A stretch of 59,137 nucleotides of DNA from Pseudomonadota bacterium (GCA_022360315.1 JAKSDA010000635.1:1-59137); one strand, 5' to 3'; shown: positions 8,369 through 18,254, counted from the stretch's first letter. Numbers and translations: made by a program. Notes: a model not told the origin generated them from the letters alone.

Positions 8369-9262
8369 CTAATTGCGAATCGAAACCTTCCAAACGCCAT
8401 TGACGTCGATGAACAGCAGTGGGAACAGCATCGGATGCTCTTTCGCATCCCACCTGAACACTGCTTTGACAGAGGCAATGCTCTGCGCTCGATACAGCTT
8501 TTCGCCCGCTGGCTGGACGAGCCGCTTGACGATCTCGGTGCGAGAGCAGCTGATGTCGTTGCGCTTGCTGAATTCCCTGATTCGGGCGTCGATCCACTTG
8601 GTGACCATGCGGTCGTACCGGTCTTTTCCCGGTGCCTTCCTGCTCACAGCGCTGAGCTCAGCGTGAGTGATAATCGCCCGCTCGAGACCCTCGCGATCGG
8701 CACCCGCCAGTGCCGCGCAGAATTCATTGGCTGCCTGGGTCAAGGCCGGCTCGGCTGCCTGGGTGCCCGCTGACATCGCGCTGGCAAACTCGGCGACTTG
8801 GCCTATGCCTACCAGGACAACAGCGGCGGCCACACGGACGCGCTTGGGTCCACGGAGGCGAATGGGTACGGGGAGATCAGTGACCACGAGTCCACTGACC
8901 CGACCGCCTTCGCCAAAGGCGAGCACGGTGCCGGCGTCGCTGGTTACCGACCCATCTGCCTCGATGCGCCCAAGTGGGGCCCCACCAGGCCCCCTGATAC
9001 GCCCATCATCTGCCAACTTGGCTACCAGATTGCCTTCGGCATCGACAAAGCGCCCATCGGGGGAAAGCACACCAAAGAGCGTCTTGCCATACGCGACTTG
9101 GCCGTCGTCGCGGACTGTCAGTTCCTCAGCCCCGCCGATGAGCGCGAAGGATTGGATGGGAATCAATTGAGTATGAGCTGGTGCCTCCGGCGTGGGTTCG
9201 GGCCCGCAGGCCATCACCGTCGCCATCACTAACATCAGCCGTGAAGTCGTTTGCATGCTCAT
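8369..9262 (-). CDS. lipoprotein with repeated beta-hairpin 'DG' motifs
   Basis: A 297-residue protein starting at ATG 9262 (MSMQTTSRLMLVMATVMACG), which gives a normal lipoprotein signal peptide with lipobox VMAC; a longer frame upstream lacks signal-peptide character. After a Pro-rich linker, residues about 35-130 form short hairpins with repeated D-G turns (VRDDGQVAYG, LSPDGRFVDAEGNL, LADDGRIRG, IEADGSV), then a hydrophobic helix (RVRVAAAVVLVGIGQ) and a helical C-terminal domain. The organisation is familiar from outer-membrane lipoproteins of myxobacteria, but no function is assigned. It is divergent from the dodecin gene. Confidence 0.75.
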   Translation of the reverse strand: MSMQTTSRLMLVMATVMACGPEPTPEAPAHTQLIPIQSFALIGGAEELTVRDDGQVAYGKTLFGVLSPDGRFVDAEGNLVAKLADDGRIRGPGGAPLGRIEADGSVTSDAGTVLAFGEGGRVSGLVVTDLPVPIRLRGPKRVRVAAAVVLVGIGQVAEFASAMSAGTQAAEPALTQAANEFCAALAGADREGLERAIITHAELSAVSRKAPGKDRYDRMVTKWIDARIREFSKRNDISCSRTEIVKRLVQPAGEKLYRAQSIASVKAVFRWDAKEHPMLFPLLFIDVNGVWKVSIRN

Positions 9263-9447
9263 ATGTGTGGGCGAACGCGATCGTGGCGGATTGCTTACAC
9301 AGAGACAGGGCGAATCTGTCCCGCCTCTCGCCAGCAAGAGTCCGCCATGTATACAATCTGGCGATCGGGGCTACGATGCCGCCTTCTTCTCAGACATCAT
9401 CGCAACAAATCACCGCCGCGTCGAGCGGCCATTGCAAGGAGAACATC

Positions 9448-9660
9448 ATGGCAGAGAGCGTATACAAACTGATCGAAATCGTCGGCACCAGCACCGAGTC
9501 CTGGGAGAAAGCCGCGCACGCAGCAGTGACGCGGGCCAGCAAAAGCCTGCGCGACTTGCGCATCGCCGAGGTCGTAATGCTCGATATGCAGCTCAAAGAC
9601 GGTCAGGTCGAGGCCTACCGCGCGAAGTTAAAAGTCTCCTTCAAGTTCGAAGGGGAGTGA
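9448..9660 (+). CDS. dodecin family flavin-binding protein
   Basis: A 70-residue protein with the full dodecin signature: MAESVYKLIEIVGTS, a long helix, SKSLRDLRIAEVV, and the last strands EAYRAKLKVSFKFE. Dodecins assemble into hollow dodecamers that bind and buffer FMN, riboflavin or coenzyme A. The start at 9448 has an AAGGAG ribosome-binding site 7 bases upstream, so the longer upstream frame is not used. It stands alone between the divergent lipoprotein gene and a membrane-anchored Ig-like protein. The flavin-dependent acyl-CoA dehydrogenases nearby are compatible with a flavin-storage role, but no direct link is shown. Confidence 0.95.
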   Translation: MAESVYKLIEIVGTSTESWEKAAHAAVTRASKSLRDLRIAEVVMLDMQLKDGQVEAYRAKLKVSFKFEGE

Positions 9661-9753
9661 GCGATCTCGGGCCAAGTTGCCCCAGTCAGCGATTGAGCTT
9701 CAGGTGATGTCAATTGGCTTCACCGGGAGCTCAATTGCTACTATCCACCCCCC

Positions 9754-10947
9754 ATGAAGATGTCTGCCCTGGCCTCTGGACTGCTCACAGTCGGTATCGT
9801 GATCTATCTCGTGCTCACCGAGTGGCAGTTCTGGAACAAGCCAGTCGAGCGACCGCGCGAAAAACCGGCATTACCGAGCAAGGTCGATAGCCAGGACCGC
9901 AAGCCGAAGGTGGACAACAAATCCTCGTCGCGATCGAACCAGCCGGCGAAGAAACCAGCGGCCGCACAGACCGGGCAGAGCGGGGCCCGGGTGTACTGGA
10001 TCGACAAGCGGTGCGATTGCCCCCGGGGCTACGCGGTCATGCTCGAAGCCGTGGAAATCGATGACAAGCACACGACGCTGAGCTTTCTGAACGCGCGCAA
10101 CGGCCAGATCAGTACCTATCCTGCCGGGCACGAGGCCGCGCAGTTTCTGCTCGAATCGCGCGTGGTCGGAAGCGGCAAGCCGCGCCACAACCTGAAAGCA
10201 GCCAGCGGAATCGCCTTTCACCCGAAATTTTCGACCGGGCGCAACTTCAAATTCGTGTTCCCGCGCATCGCCGACGCCGCAAAAACCATCCAGCTGACCG
10301 GCAACAGCACGCCGGATCTCGCCGCCCTTCACTACACCGGCATCAAGCTCGAAAACGAGATGTCAGCCGACGACTGGAAGCGCTTGACCTCCTATAAACA
10401 ATGCGGATTCGATGGTTCTTCGGCGGTCCGGGTCGGCCAGAGTGCCAGCTATGCCGCACACCGGCACCCGGGCGGCAACCGGTACCGCTGGACGGCAACA
10501 TCGGGGCTCATCATGACCAGCCGATCCAGTGAAGCAACGCTGAATGTGCGCGGCTCTCGGCCGGGCACGTCCGAGCTCTGTCTCACCGGCGATCGCGACG
10601 GATCGCCATGTACCTCATGCCAGAAGATCGAGGTGAGGACCGGCGGAGATGAGCAGGCTCCCGATCCAGACTTCACCATGAGTGGATGCAGCGGATTTCC
10701 CTCGCGCGATCCCCATTGGCGTTTTGCCATCGGCAATCCGATCGACAAGACGCTGTACCAGTGGAACGTCACCGGACATGCCCGGATCATCCGCAACTCG
10801 CAGACCGACAACCCGGTGGTCGTCAAGCCCACGCTCCGCCCGGGCAAATTCACAGTCACGGTGACAGCGACGTATTCATCGGGCAAGACCGCAGCGCAGA
10901 CCCAGGAGCTTCACAACGTGTACAGTTGCCCGCAGCCATTTGGTTAA
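9754..10947 (+). CDS. membrane-anchored protein with two Ig/PKD-like domains
   Basis: A 397-residue protein with an N-terminal transmembrane segment (about 7-24), a basic Lys/Pro/Ser-rich linker to about residue 75, a first domain containing CDCPRGYAVMLEAVE, and two C-terminal beta-sandwich segments of PKD or Ig-like character. The latter contain RYRWTATSG with SEATLNVRG, and LYQWNVTG with KFTVTVTATYSSG. Several paired cysteines (CLTGDRDGSPCTSC, CSGF, YSC) suggest disulfides, consistent with a periplasmic or surface location. No family name could be assigned. It converges with meaB, ending 6 bases before it. Confidence 0.7.
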   Translation: MKMSALASGLLTVGIVIYLVLTEWQFWNKPVERPREKPALPSKVDSQDRKPKVDNKSSSRSNQPAKKPAAAQTGQSGARVYWIDKRCDCPRGYAVMLEAVEIDDKHTTLSFLNARNGQISTYPAGHEAAQFLLESRVVGSGKPRHNLKAASGIAFHPKFSTGRNFKFVFPRIADAAKTIQLTGNSTPDLAALHYTGIKLENEMSADDWKRLTSYKQCGFDGSSAVRVGQSASYAAHRHPGGNRYRWTATSGLIMTSRSSEATLNVRGSRPGTSELCLTGDRDGSPCTSCQKIEVRTGGDEQAPDPDFTMSGCSGFPSRDPHWRFAIGNPIDKTLYQWNVTGHARIIRNSQTDNPVVVKPTLRPGKFTVTVTATYSSGKTAAQTQELHNVYSCPQPFG

Positions 10948-10953
10948 CCACCT

Positions 10954-11925
10954 TCAGGGCGCGTCGACGTACAGTTTGGCCACGATGGACTCGGCCACGG
11001 TGTAGGGGTCGGTTTGCCCGGCCGCAATTGCTTCGGCGACCTCGCCGAGCCCTCCTTGGGCCTCGAGCGCGGCCTCGGCCCGGTCGGCGAGAAGTCCCTT
11101 GACCAATTCGGCAACATGCGCGACCAGCCGTTTGCGCGCCCGGGTCTGGCCACTCTGCCCCGAAACCATGCGATCCCGATGCCGGTCGATCGCCGCGACC
11201 AGATCGGCGATGCCCGAATCGTCGCGCGTGCCATGGGCCGCGATGGTCTTGATGATCTCGACCTCGCGCACAGAATTGGTCGGGCTGGTGCCGCGCAGAT
11301 CGAGCATGTGCATGAGGTCGCGCACCGTGCGGTCGGCTCCGTCGCGATCGGCCTTGTTGACCGCCAGGACATCGGCGATCTCGAGCAGGCCGGCCTTGAT
11401 GGCCTGGATGTCGTCACCCAGGCCGGGCACGGTGACGACCACTGACGTGTACACCGCTCGCATGACGTCGATCTCGTCCTGACCCACGCCCACAGTCTCG
11501 ACCAGTATGATCTCGTACCCCATGGCGTCGAGCACGCTCACCACGTCAAACGTGGACCGGGAAAGCCCGCCGAGATGACCGCGAGTGGCCAGCGAGCGGA
11601 CAAATACACCCTCGTCGAGGGCATGGCGCTGCATGCGAATGCGATCGCCCAGAATAGCTCCACCCGAAAATGGCGACGTCGGATCGACCGCCACCACACC
11701 GACGCGCAACTGACGAGCCCGATAAACTTCGATCAGCGCATCGACCACCGTGGACTTGCCAGCCCCGGGGTTGCCCGTGATGCCGATGATGTACCCCTTG
11801 CCGGTATGCCGGTACAGCGATTTCAGCGCATTGATGGCCGCTGGCATGCGATCGTCGAGATCGCGCATGAGGCGCGACGCCGCGCGAATGTCGCCAGCGA
11901 GAACCTGGTCGACCCGCTTGCTCAT
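10954..11925 (-). CDS. meaB: methylmalonyl-CoA mutase-associated GTPase MeaB
   Basis: A 323-residue G3E P-loop GTPase that gates B12 loading and protects methylmalonyl-CoA-type mutases. Walker A is GITGNPGAGKST (about 48-59). VVAVDPTSPFSGGAILGDR, DEGVFVRSLATRG and ETVGVGQDE are family signatures, and VNKAD is the guanine-specificity motif. The start at 11925 overlaps the stop of the upstream cupin lipoprotein by 4 bases (ATGA), so translation is coupled. The B12-binding mutase domain lies two genes upstream in the same run, supporting a role in a B12-dependent acyl-CoA mutase pathway such as propionate or branched-chain breakdown. The catalytic mutase subunit is not in the window. Confidence 0.95.
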   Translation of the reverse strand: MSKRVDQVLAGDIRAASRLMRDLDDRMPAAINALKSLYRHTGKGYIIGITGNPGAGKSTVVDALIEVYRARQLRVGVVAVDPTSPFSGGAILGDRIRMQRHALDEGVFVRSLATRGHLGGLSRSTFDVVSVLDAMGYEIILVETVGVGQDEIDVMRAVYTSVVVTVPGLGDDIQAIKAGLLEIADVLAVNKADRDGADRTVRDLMHMLDLRGTSPTNSVREVEIIKTIAAHGTRDDSGIADLVAAIDRHRDRMVSGQSGQTRARKRLVAHVAELVKGLLADRAEAALEAQGGLGEVAEAIAAGQTDPYTVAESIVAKLYVDAP

Positions 11926-13211
11926 CGCGACGCAGCTTTCTTGAACCGCTGTTCGGGCCCGGCTGGACTGTAAAACTGGATGACCCGTACCCGACCCGAA
12001 CCAGTGACCTTCATGCCGTGCTCGATGCCGGCCGGAATCTGCACCGCGGTCATGGGACCGACCGGATACGAATCGCCGTCGATCGTGGTAACGCTGTCGC
12101 CGTCCAGGGCCAGTATGATCTCGGTCGACCCGGGATGCCGGTGCAGCGGCACGGCGACTCCCGACTGCGCGGTGAGTACCCCGATGTAGGCCGCCTTGTC
12201 GCCGGTCCTGGCCTCGTCGCCGTAAATCGCTACCTGGCCGGCCCCGCCCGCTATCGGATAGACCGCCGGCTTGTCGATCACCATGGGTCTGGCAAACGAG
12301 CGCGGTGGACGCCTCAGCTCGCTTTCGGCCACCGGCACCGTGTCCACAGGTGGGCTTCCCTTGAATCGCTTCTCCGGCCCGCTCGGCGCATAGAGCTGGA
12401 CCAGTACGCACGGCTCTGCGCCCTCGTGAACAAAACCGTGCGCCGTGCCGGCCGGAATGTAGATGGCCTGGCCAGGCCCGACCGGCGTGCCGCGTTTGAC
12501 CCCGTCCAGACTGTACAGCCGACCCCGGCCACCGAGAATATAGAGCACCTCGGCCGACCGATTGTGCCGGTGCACCGGGACGTCAAGCTCGCCGGTGATG
12601 GTCAAAAGAGACAGTGCAGCAGCGCCGTTGCCCGTGTTCTCCTCGTCGAGCAATACCCGAACGGTCAGTTTGCCGCCCGCCACGGCGCGCGGCTCGACAT
12701 GGTCGGCTCGCACGGTGTACTGATAGCGCGGCGCTCGAAATGAAAACGGCAGCTCGACCCGGTTGCCCGGCCCGAATACCCCGGCCGGCCAGCGGTACTT
12801 GCGGTACAGCTCGGTCAAACACGAGGTCAATCGACTGTCGCCCGGCTGGTCGGAGACGACCTCGATGGCCGCTGTGTCGCCCTGGCCAAAAACCAGGCCG
12901 AGGACCAGACGACCCTCAACGCGGTAGTTGTCGGCCGCAGCATAGGCCCAGCAGGCGTGGCGAGCCGCTCTGGTCTCATTCACTGCTTTTTCAATCGACG
13001 CGATACGCAGCTGATCGGGTTCGGGCTGTTCGGCTGGTTCGGCGGGCGAGTCGCCACGGTCTGGCCCGGCCGGGCCGGGCTGGTCCGAATCGTCGTATTC
13101 GACCGGTGTCGGCGCGACCGCGCGAGCGATCGGGTCGGGCGATGCCGACCCGCAGGCCAATCCGGTCGCCGACAGGAGGCCTGCGATGAGCCAGCGATTC
13201 CGGCGCGTCAT
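11922..13211 (-). CDS. lipoprotein with AgmX/PglI-like domain and two cupin domains
   Basis: A 429-residue protein with a lipoprotein signal (lipobox TGLACG near residue 20) and an acidic Pro-rich linker. The domain around 85-170 has a Cys-pair layout (ACWAYAAADNY ... GLVFGQGDTAAIEVV ... SCLTELYRKYRWP) seen also in the two other lipoproteins of this run. Two cupin barrels follow: VPVHRHNRSAEVLY with PAGTAHGF, and VPLHRHPGSTEIIL with PAGIEHGM. Both keep the His-x-His, Glu and distal His metal ligands. It starts 1 base after the B12-binding gene and overlaps meaB by 4. The function is unknown; its place between two cytoplasmic B12-mutase genes is odd for a secreted protein. Confidence 0.8.
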   Translation of the reverse strand: MTRRNRWLIAGLLSATGLACGSASPDPIARAVAPTPVEYDDSDQPGPAGPDRGDSPAEPAEQPEPDQLRIASIEKAVNETRAARHACWAYAAADNYRVEGRLVLGLVFGQGDTAAIEVVSDQPGDSRLTSCLTELYRKYRWPAGVFGPGNRVELPFSFRAPRYQYTVRADHVEPRAVAGGKLTVRVLLDEENTGNGAAALSLLTITGELDVPVHRHNRSAEVLYILGGRGRLYSLDGVKRGTPVGPGQAIYIPAGTAHGFVHEGAEPCVLVQLYAPSGPEKRFKGSPPVDTVPVAESELRRPPRSFARPMVIDKPAVYPIAGGAGQVAIYGDEARTGDKAAYIGVLTAQSGVAVPLHRHPGSTEIILALDGDSVTTIDGDSYPVGPMTAVQIPAGIEHGMKVTGSGRVRVIQFYSPAGPEQRFKKAASR

Positions 13212-13212
13212 G

Positions 13213-13650
13213 TCATTCTCCCTCGGCCGCTTCTGCCTCGTCCTGGCCGCCCGGTATCACGTGAGCCGCGATCCACTCGACGATGTCGCGGGTGCTGGTT
13301 CCCGGGGTGAAGATCTGCGCCACGCCGAGTTCGGTGAGTCTGGGGGCATCTTCTTTGGGGATAATGCCGCCGCCAAAGACCAGGACATCGCCGACCCCGC
13401 GCTCTTTCATCGCGTCGATGACGGCGGGAAAAAGCGTCATGTGCGCTCCCGACATGATCGATAGACCGACCGCGTCGACCGCTTCTTCGACCACTGCCTG
13501 GGCGATCATTTCAGGGGTCTGATGCAGGCCGGTATACACCACTTCATAGCCGGCGTCGGCCAGGGCTCGGGCCACGACCTTGGCACCGCGGTCGTGGCCA
13601 TCGAGTCCGGGTTTGGCGACAAGAATTCTGATTTTGCGCTGGGCTGCCAT
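13213..13650 (-). CDS. cobalamin B12-binding domain protein (methylmalonyl-CoA mutase C-terminal type)
   Basis: A 145-residue stand-alone B12-binding domain of the methylmalonyl-CoA mutase class. It has the base-off/His-on motif D-x-H-x-x-G in LDGHDRGAK (residues 16-24), the SIMSGAHMTLFP loop, and FGGGIIPKEDAPRL before the C-terminal helix. In many bacteria such a small subunit partners a separate catalytic chain (mutase or isobutyryl-CoA/ethylmalonyl-CoA mutase type). It lies 19 bases after an acyl-CoA dehydrogenase gene and upstream of meaB, so it belongs to a short-chain acyl-CoA pathway. The C-terminus ends in an acidic tail. Confidence 0.92.
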   Translation of the reverse strand: MAAQRKIRILVAKPGLDGHDRGAKVVARALADAGYEVVYTGLHQTPEMIAQAVVEEAVDAVGLSIMSGAHMTLFPAVIDAMKERGVGDVLVFGGGIIPKEDAPRLTELGVAQIFTPGTSTRDIVEWIAAHVIPGGQDEAEAAEGE

Positions 13651-13669
13651 GGTTTTCTCCGGAATGCGC

Positions 13670-14824
13670 TCACTCGCCGCTCGCCTCCTTGATCAAGTTG
13701 CGCGCGATGACGATGCGCTGGATCTCGCTGGTTCCCTCGTAGATCTTGGTCACCCGCACGTCGCGATAGGCGCGCTCGACGGGGAAATCGCGGGTATAGC
13801 CGTAGCCGCCGTGGACCTGCAAGGCGATATCGCACAGCTTGACCGCGTGCTCGCTGGCAAAGAGCTTGGCCATGGACGCTTCTTTGCTGAAGCGGGCCCC
13901 GATCTCTTTGAGCCGGGCCGCGCGCAAGCAGAGTAGCTCGGCGGCGTCCAGCCAGGTGGCGCAGTCGGCCAGCATATTGCCCACGGCCTGGTGGTTGATG
14001 ATCGCCCGGCCGAACTGCTCGCGCTCGAGTGCGTATTTGATGGCCGCGTCGAGCGCGCTGCGGGCAATGCCGACCGCCTGCGAGGCAATGCCGATACGGC
14101 CGCCGTCGAGCGCTATCAGAGCCAGTTTGAAGCCCTGGTCGAGCTCGCCGAGCAATGCGTCGTCGGCGAGCTCGACGCCGTCGAAGTTGAGCTGCACCGT
14201 GGTCGAGCCGCGCAGGCCCATCTTGTCTTCGGCCCGGTTGACGTGTAATCCCTCGCTCTTGCCGGGGACCAGAAAGGCCGAGATGCCGCGGTGGCCGGCC
14301 TTGGCATCGGTCACCGCCCACACCACGATGAGGCCGGCCCGGTCGCCGCTGGTCACCCACTGTTTGGTTCCGGTGAGGCGCCAGCCACTGGCCGTGCGTT
14401 CGGCGCGTGTGGCCATAGCCGCGGGATCCGAACCGGCCTGCGGCTCGGACAGGGCGAAGCTCGCACACTCATACTCGCCCCCGGTCACTCTGGGCACGTG
14501 GGTGCGCTGTTGCGCCTCTGTGCCGACCCGGCTGATCAGCTCGGCGACCATGTTGGTGACCGACACGATGGCCGCGACCGATGCATCGCAGTAGGCGAGT
14601 TCCTGCATGGCCAGGGCATAGGCCACAGCTCCAGCCTCGGCGCCACCCAGGCGGTCGGGCACGGCCACACCGAGCAATCCGAGCCCGGCGAGTTCGCGCA
14701 ATTCCGGACCGGGAAACTCGCTTAGCCGGTCGCGCTCGGCCGCCCCGGGCGCCAGCGTGCGACGGGCAAAATCACGCGCTGTGCGCCGGATGAGCATCTG
14801 TTCTTCGCTGAGCTCGAATTGCAT
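13670..14824 (-). CDS. acyl-CoA dehydrogenase (first of two)
   Basis: A 384-residue FAD-dependent acyl-CoA dehydrogenase of normal length. Landmarks are the N-terminal helical domain (FELSEEQMLIRRTARDF), the FAD/substrate segment FALSEPQAGSDPAAM, WVTSGDRAGLIVV, the GRIGIASQAVGIA helix and the C-terminal KIYEGTSEIQRIVI with the catalytic Glu at about 363. It abstracts the alpha proton and transfers electrons to ETF. The gene starts 109 bases after the upstream lipoprotein, behind an AT-rich gap with an 18-19 base direct repeat, and so may have its own promoter. It is probably short- or branched-chain specific, but substrate cannot be told from sequence alone. Confidence 0.93.
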   Translation of the reverse strand: MQFELSEEQMLIRRTARDFARRTLAPGAAERDRLSEFPGPELRELAGLGLLGVAVPDRLGGAEAGAVAYALAMQELAYCDASVAAIVSVTNMVAELISRVGTEAQQRTHVPRVTGGEYECASFALSEPQAGSDPAAMATRAERTASGWRLTGTKQWVTSGDRAGLIVVWAVTDAKAGHRGISAFLVPGKSEGLHVNRAEDKMGLRGSTTVQLNFDGVELADDALLGELDQGFKLALIALDGGRIGIASQAVGIARSALDAAIKYALEREQFGRAIINHQAVGNMLADCATWLDAAELLCLRAARLKEIGARFSKEASMAKLFASEHAVKLCDIALQVHGGYGYTRDFPVERAYRDVRVTKIYEGTSEIQRIVIARNLIKEASGE

Positions 14825-14836
14825 GGCTGTTTCGCT

Positions 14837-14882
14837 ATCGTTGTTTTTATATCGCGTGTTTTACATCGTTTGTTGATATCGC
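14837..14882 (-). promoter_or_regulatory. AT-rich direct repeat upstream of the acyl-CoA dehydrogenase gene
   Basis: On the plus strand ATCGTTGTTTTTATATCGC (14837-14855) is followed by ATCGTTTGTTGATATCGC (14865-14882), start to start 28 bases. The pair sits 13-58 bases upstream of the ATG at 14824, in a strikingly AT-rich pocket of a high-GC region. Two copies at near-integral helical spacing in front of a gene suggest binding of a dimeric regulator or a promoter with its operator. The regulator is not identified. Confidence 0.4.
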
Positions 14883-14933
14883 TATTTTACGGTCGTGGAG
14901 AGCGGCTGTGGGCCGGGCGGCGAGACGGCACCT

Positions 14934-15749
14934 TCAGGTGGGATTGTAGGTAAATCCGGCCTTGACCACGCGGCCGCGCGGGTCGGACATCGTCCAGGTG
15001 GTGACCCTCTGCGCTGCGCAATCGGCCCATGCATCGGCAATCGGATCGTCGCGACCGGCAAACCCCACCGACTGCACCTGACCGCGGGCTCCGACATAAA
15101 ACGTGATCCGTACATTGGCCGGCGCGCGGGTCGCGGTTTGGTCTGCGCAGGTATCGAGCTGGGCCGCCATAGCGCTCACTTCTGCCTTGGTCCGGGTCTC
15201 GTTCCACACCTCCACCCGCGCGCGCGCGGCAAATGACAGCGGCACGGTGAAATCGGCTACGCCACCCCCCTTGGGCCTGGGAAATACCATATTTCGGCAT
15301 ACCTCGAGCATGCATTTCTCCACCGGCCAAGCGCCGAGATCGCTTTTGAGCACCTGTACGCTCTTGACCGTGCCGTCGCGTTCTACTGCGAACTGAAATT
15401 CGACATCGCCGCCGAGATAACGCCGCTGGCCGACCCTGGACGTGTAGCAGCGTTCCAGACTGCGCGAGTGCGGTCTCATCCCCTCGCGGATGTCATAGAC
15501 GTCCAATCGCCCGCGCAAACCGCTGACCGCCAGGCCGCCGTGGTCCTCTTCGCCGATATCCGGCGCGGTCGCGCGGTGGCTGTCACGATCGCGTACACTG
15601 GAGCGGTCGACCGCGGCTTGCTCTGGCTGCGCCGGCTGGGCGGGCGCCCCGCCACAGGCCAGACTTCCGACCCATATGGTCACGCAGAGCGCGGCGCCAG
15701 GTCCGGTCAGTGGGGATCGTTGGGGTCTTGTGAGCACTCTCTTCATCAT
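14934..15749 (-). CDS. lipoprotein with two AgmX/PglI-like Cys-pair domains
   Basis: A 271-residue protein. The start at ATG 15749 is chosen because it overlaps the upstream stop as ATGA and gives a lipoprotein signal (lipobox GSLACGG). The first domain (LERCYTSRV ... FAVERDGTVKSVQVLKSDLG ... VEKCMLEVCRNMVFPRP) matches the C-terminal domain shared by AgmX/PglI and TonB-like proteins of myxobacteria. A second, shorter copy (LDTCADQT ... FYVGARGQVQSVGFAG ... WADCAAQRVTTW) follows. Such domains have a beta-alpha-beta fold and are periplasmic. The gene sits between two acyl-CoA dehydrogenase genes; what the lipoprotein does there is unknown. Confidence 0.75.
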   Translation of the reverse strand: MMKRVLTRPQRSPLTGPGAALCVTIWVGSLACGGAPAQPAQPEQAAVDRSSVRDRDSHRATAPDIGEEDHGGLAVSGLRGRLDVYDIREGMRPHSRSLERCYTSRVGQRRYLGGDVEFQFAVERDGTVKSVQVLKSDLGAWPVEKCMLEVCRNMVFPRPKGGGVADFTVPLSFAARARVEVWNETRTKAEVSAMAAQLDTCADQTATRAPANVRITFYVGARGQVQSVGFAGRDDPIADAWADCAAQRVTTWTMSDPRGRVVKAGFTYNPT

Positions 15750-16209
15750 AGAGTATCGAACGCAAACGTGTATGTGTATTGAAGTGGGCGGGGCAGGGAG
15801 GTCACGATCCAGCGCCGCACGTGGCCGAGCAGACACTCGTCGAGATGGTTCGATTGCAGCGTGGCCTCGGCGATGGCGACATCGCTGGTCGCACCCGATT
15901 CGAGAATGGTCATGCTCAAGGTGATATAGCCGGCCGAGCGCGGCGCCAGCTCGCCCTGTTCGAGAGCCTGGATAAAGCAGCGGGTGGCCACTCTGCGCTT
16001 GCGGGCGAAAAATGTCTGGATCTCGTCGAATTTCTCAGCCGGAAACAGTTCCTCGCCAGAGCTATGGCCGGGTTTTTCGGCCGCGGGCGGTGCCGGCCTT
16101 GCCGGCTCGGGACGGGCATCGCGGTTGCCGCACGCGATCACCGCGGCCAGCGCGACCATTGCGACCGCCGCCATGGCGAGCTGGCCACACTCGGTAGGAG
16201 CAGTCTCGG

Positions 16210-16213
<4 letters not shown>
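15746..16213 (-). CDS. lipoprotein with single AgmX/PglI-like domain, TTG start
   Basis: A 155-residue protein. The start is TTG at 16213: an AAGGAG ribosome-binding site lies 5 bases before it inside the end of the acyl-CoA dehydrogenase gene, and the stop of that gene overlaps as TTGA. This gives a lipoprotein signal (AMAAVAMVALAAVIACG). The mature part has the Cys-pair domain: RCFIQALEQGEL, LSMTILESGATSDVAIAE, and ECLLGHVRRWIV. Its own stop overlaps the next lipoprotein start as ATGA. Three translationally coupled genes alternating between cytoplasmic enzyme and lipoprotein make co-expression almost certain. The function is unknown. Confidence 0.75.
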
Positions 16214-17358
<1,145 letters not shown>

Positions 17359-17471
17359 AAGATCACCTCGCGAGTGAGACAGCAGAGAGTCGCATTATCC
17401 ACCACATTTTGCTTAAAATCGGCAGCAAAACCGGCGGCCTTGTTTTTGATCTACGACCGCTGCGTGGCGGT

Positions 17472-18254
17472 TTATTTGCCGCGGAAGCTGGCCGGGCGCT
17501 TGTCCAGAAACGCGCTGGTGCCCTCGGCCTTATCCTCGGTCGCACACAGGGCGCCGAACGTGCGCTGCTCGAGCAGGAGCGCAGTATCCAGGCTCATCGA
17601 CTGGCCGACGTGGATGAGCTTTTTGGCCTCGGCCACGGCCAGTGGGCCATTTCGGGCGATGCGCTGGGCCACGTCCTTCACCGCGATCATCAGTTGGTCC
17701 GGGGCCACGACCTTGTCGCACAGGCCGATGCGCAGCGCTTCCTCGGCACTGATCGTGTCGCCGCTGAGGATCAGCTCCTTGGCCTTGCCCACACCGATGC
17801 GGCGGGCCAGCCGCTGGGTTCCCCCAAAGCCGGGAATGATACCCAGTTTGACCTCGGGCTGACCAAACGACGCCGCGCTCGACGCGTAGATGAAGTCGCA
17901 GGCCAGGGCCAGCTCGCATCCGCCGCCCAGCGCAAAACCGTTGACTGCGGCGATATACGGTTTGACCGACGATTCGATGAGAGCCAGCAGATTGCCGCCC
18001 ATCTCGGCCAGAGCCTCGCCAGTCGATGAACCGAGGTCGCGGATCTCGCCGATATCGGCACCGGCAACAAATGCCCTGTCGCCCGCTCCGGTGACCGCGA
18101 TAACCCGCAGATCATCATTGAGCTCGATCTCGTTGACCGCAGTGATGAGTTCGGCAATGACAGTCGAACTCAGCGCATTGAGGGCCCCGGGCCGGTTGAT
18201 CGTGATGACTGCGTACTCGCCCTTGTCTTCGATCGCGATGTTGTCGTATTCCAT
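17472..18254 (-). CDS. enoyl-CoA hydratase (crotonase)
   Basis: A 260-residue crotonase-fold enzyme. The start at ATG 18254 (MEYDNIAIEDKGEYAVITI) fits the family; the longer frame adds only a non-conserved extension. The oxyanion-hole motifs are AGADIGEI and NGFALGGGCELALACD, and both catalytic Glu positions of true hydratases are present (GGCEL and QPEVKLGIIPGFGGTQR). It hydrates short-chain 2-enoyl-CoAs. It is encoded upstream of the butyryl-type acyl-CoA dehydrogenase with a 113-base gap, in which a small hairpin ACCGC-N6-GCGGT directly follows the stop codon. Together they supply two steps of beta-oxidation. Confidence 0.94.
   Translation of the reverse strand: MEYDNIAIEDKGEYAVITINRPGALNALSSTVIAELITAVNEIELNDDLRVIAVTGAGDRAFVAGADIGEIRDLGSSTGEALAEMGGNLLALIESSVKPYIAAVNGFALGGGCELALACDFIYASSAASFGQPEVKLGIIPGFGGTQRLARRIGVGKAKELILSGDTISAEEALRIGLCDKVVAPDQLMIAVKDVAQRIARNGPLAVAEAKKLIHVGQSMSLDTALLLEQRTFGALCATEDKAEGTSAFLDKRPASFRGK

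Noticed and set aside
8119..8403. 94-codon plus-strand frame in the 8.0-8.4 kb gap
   Set aside because: It overlaps the end of the lipoprotein gene, has a composition unlike the neighbouring proteins and no recognised domain; a ribosome-binding site is lacking.
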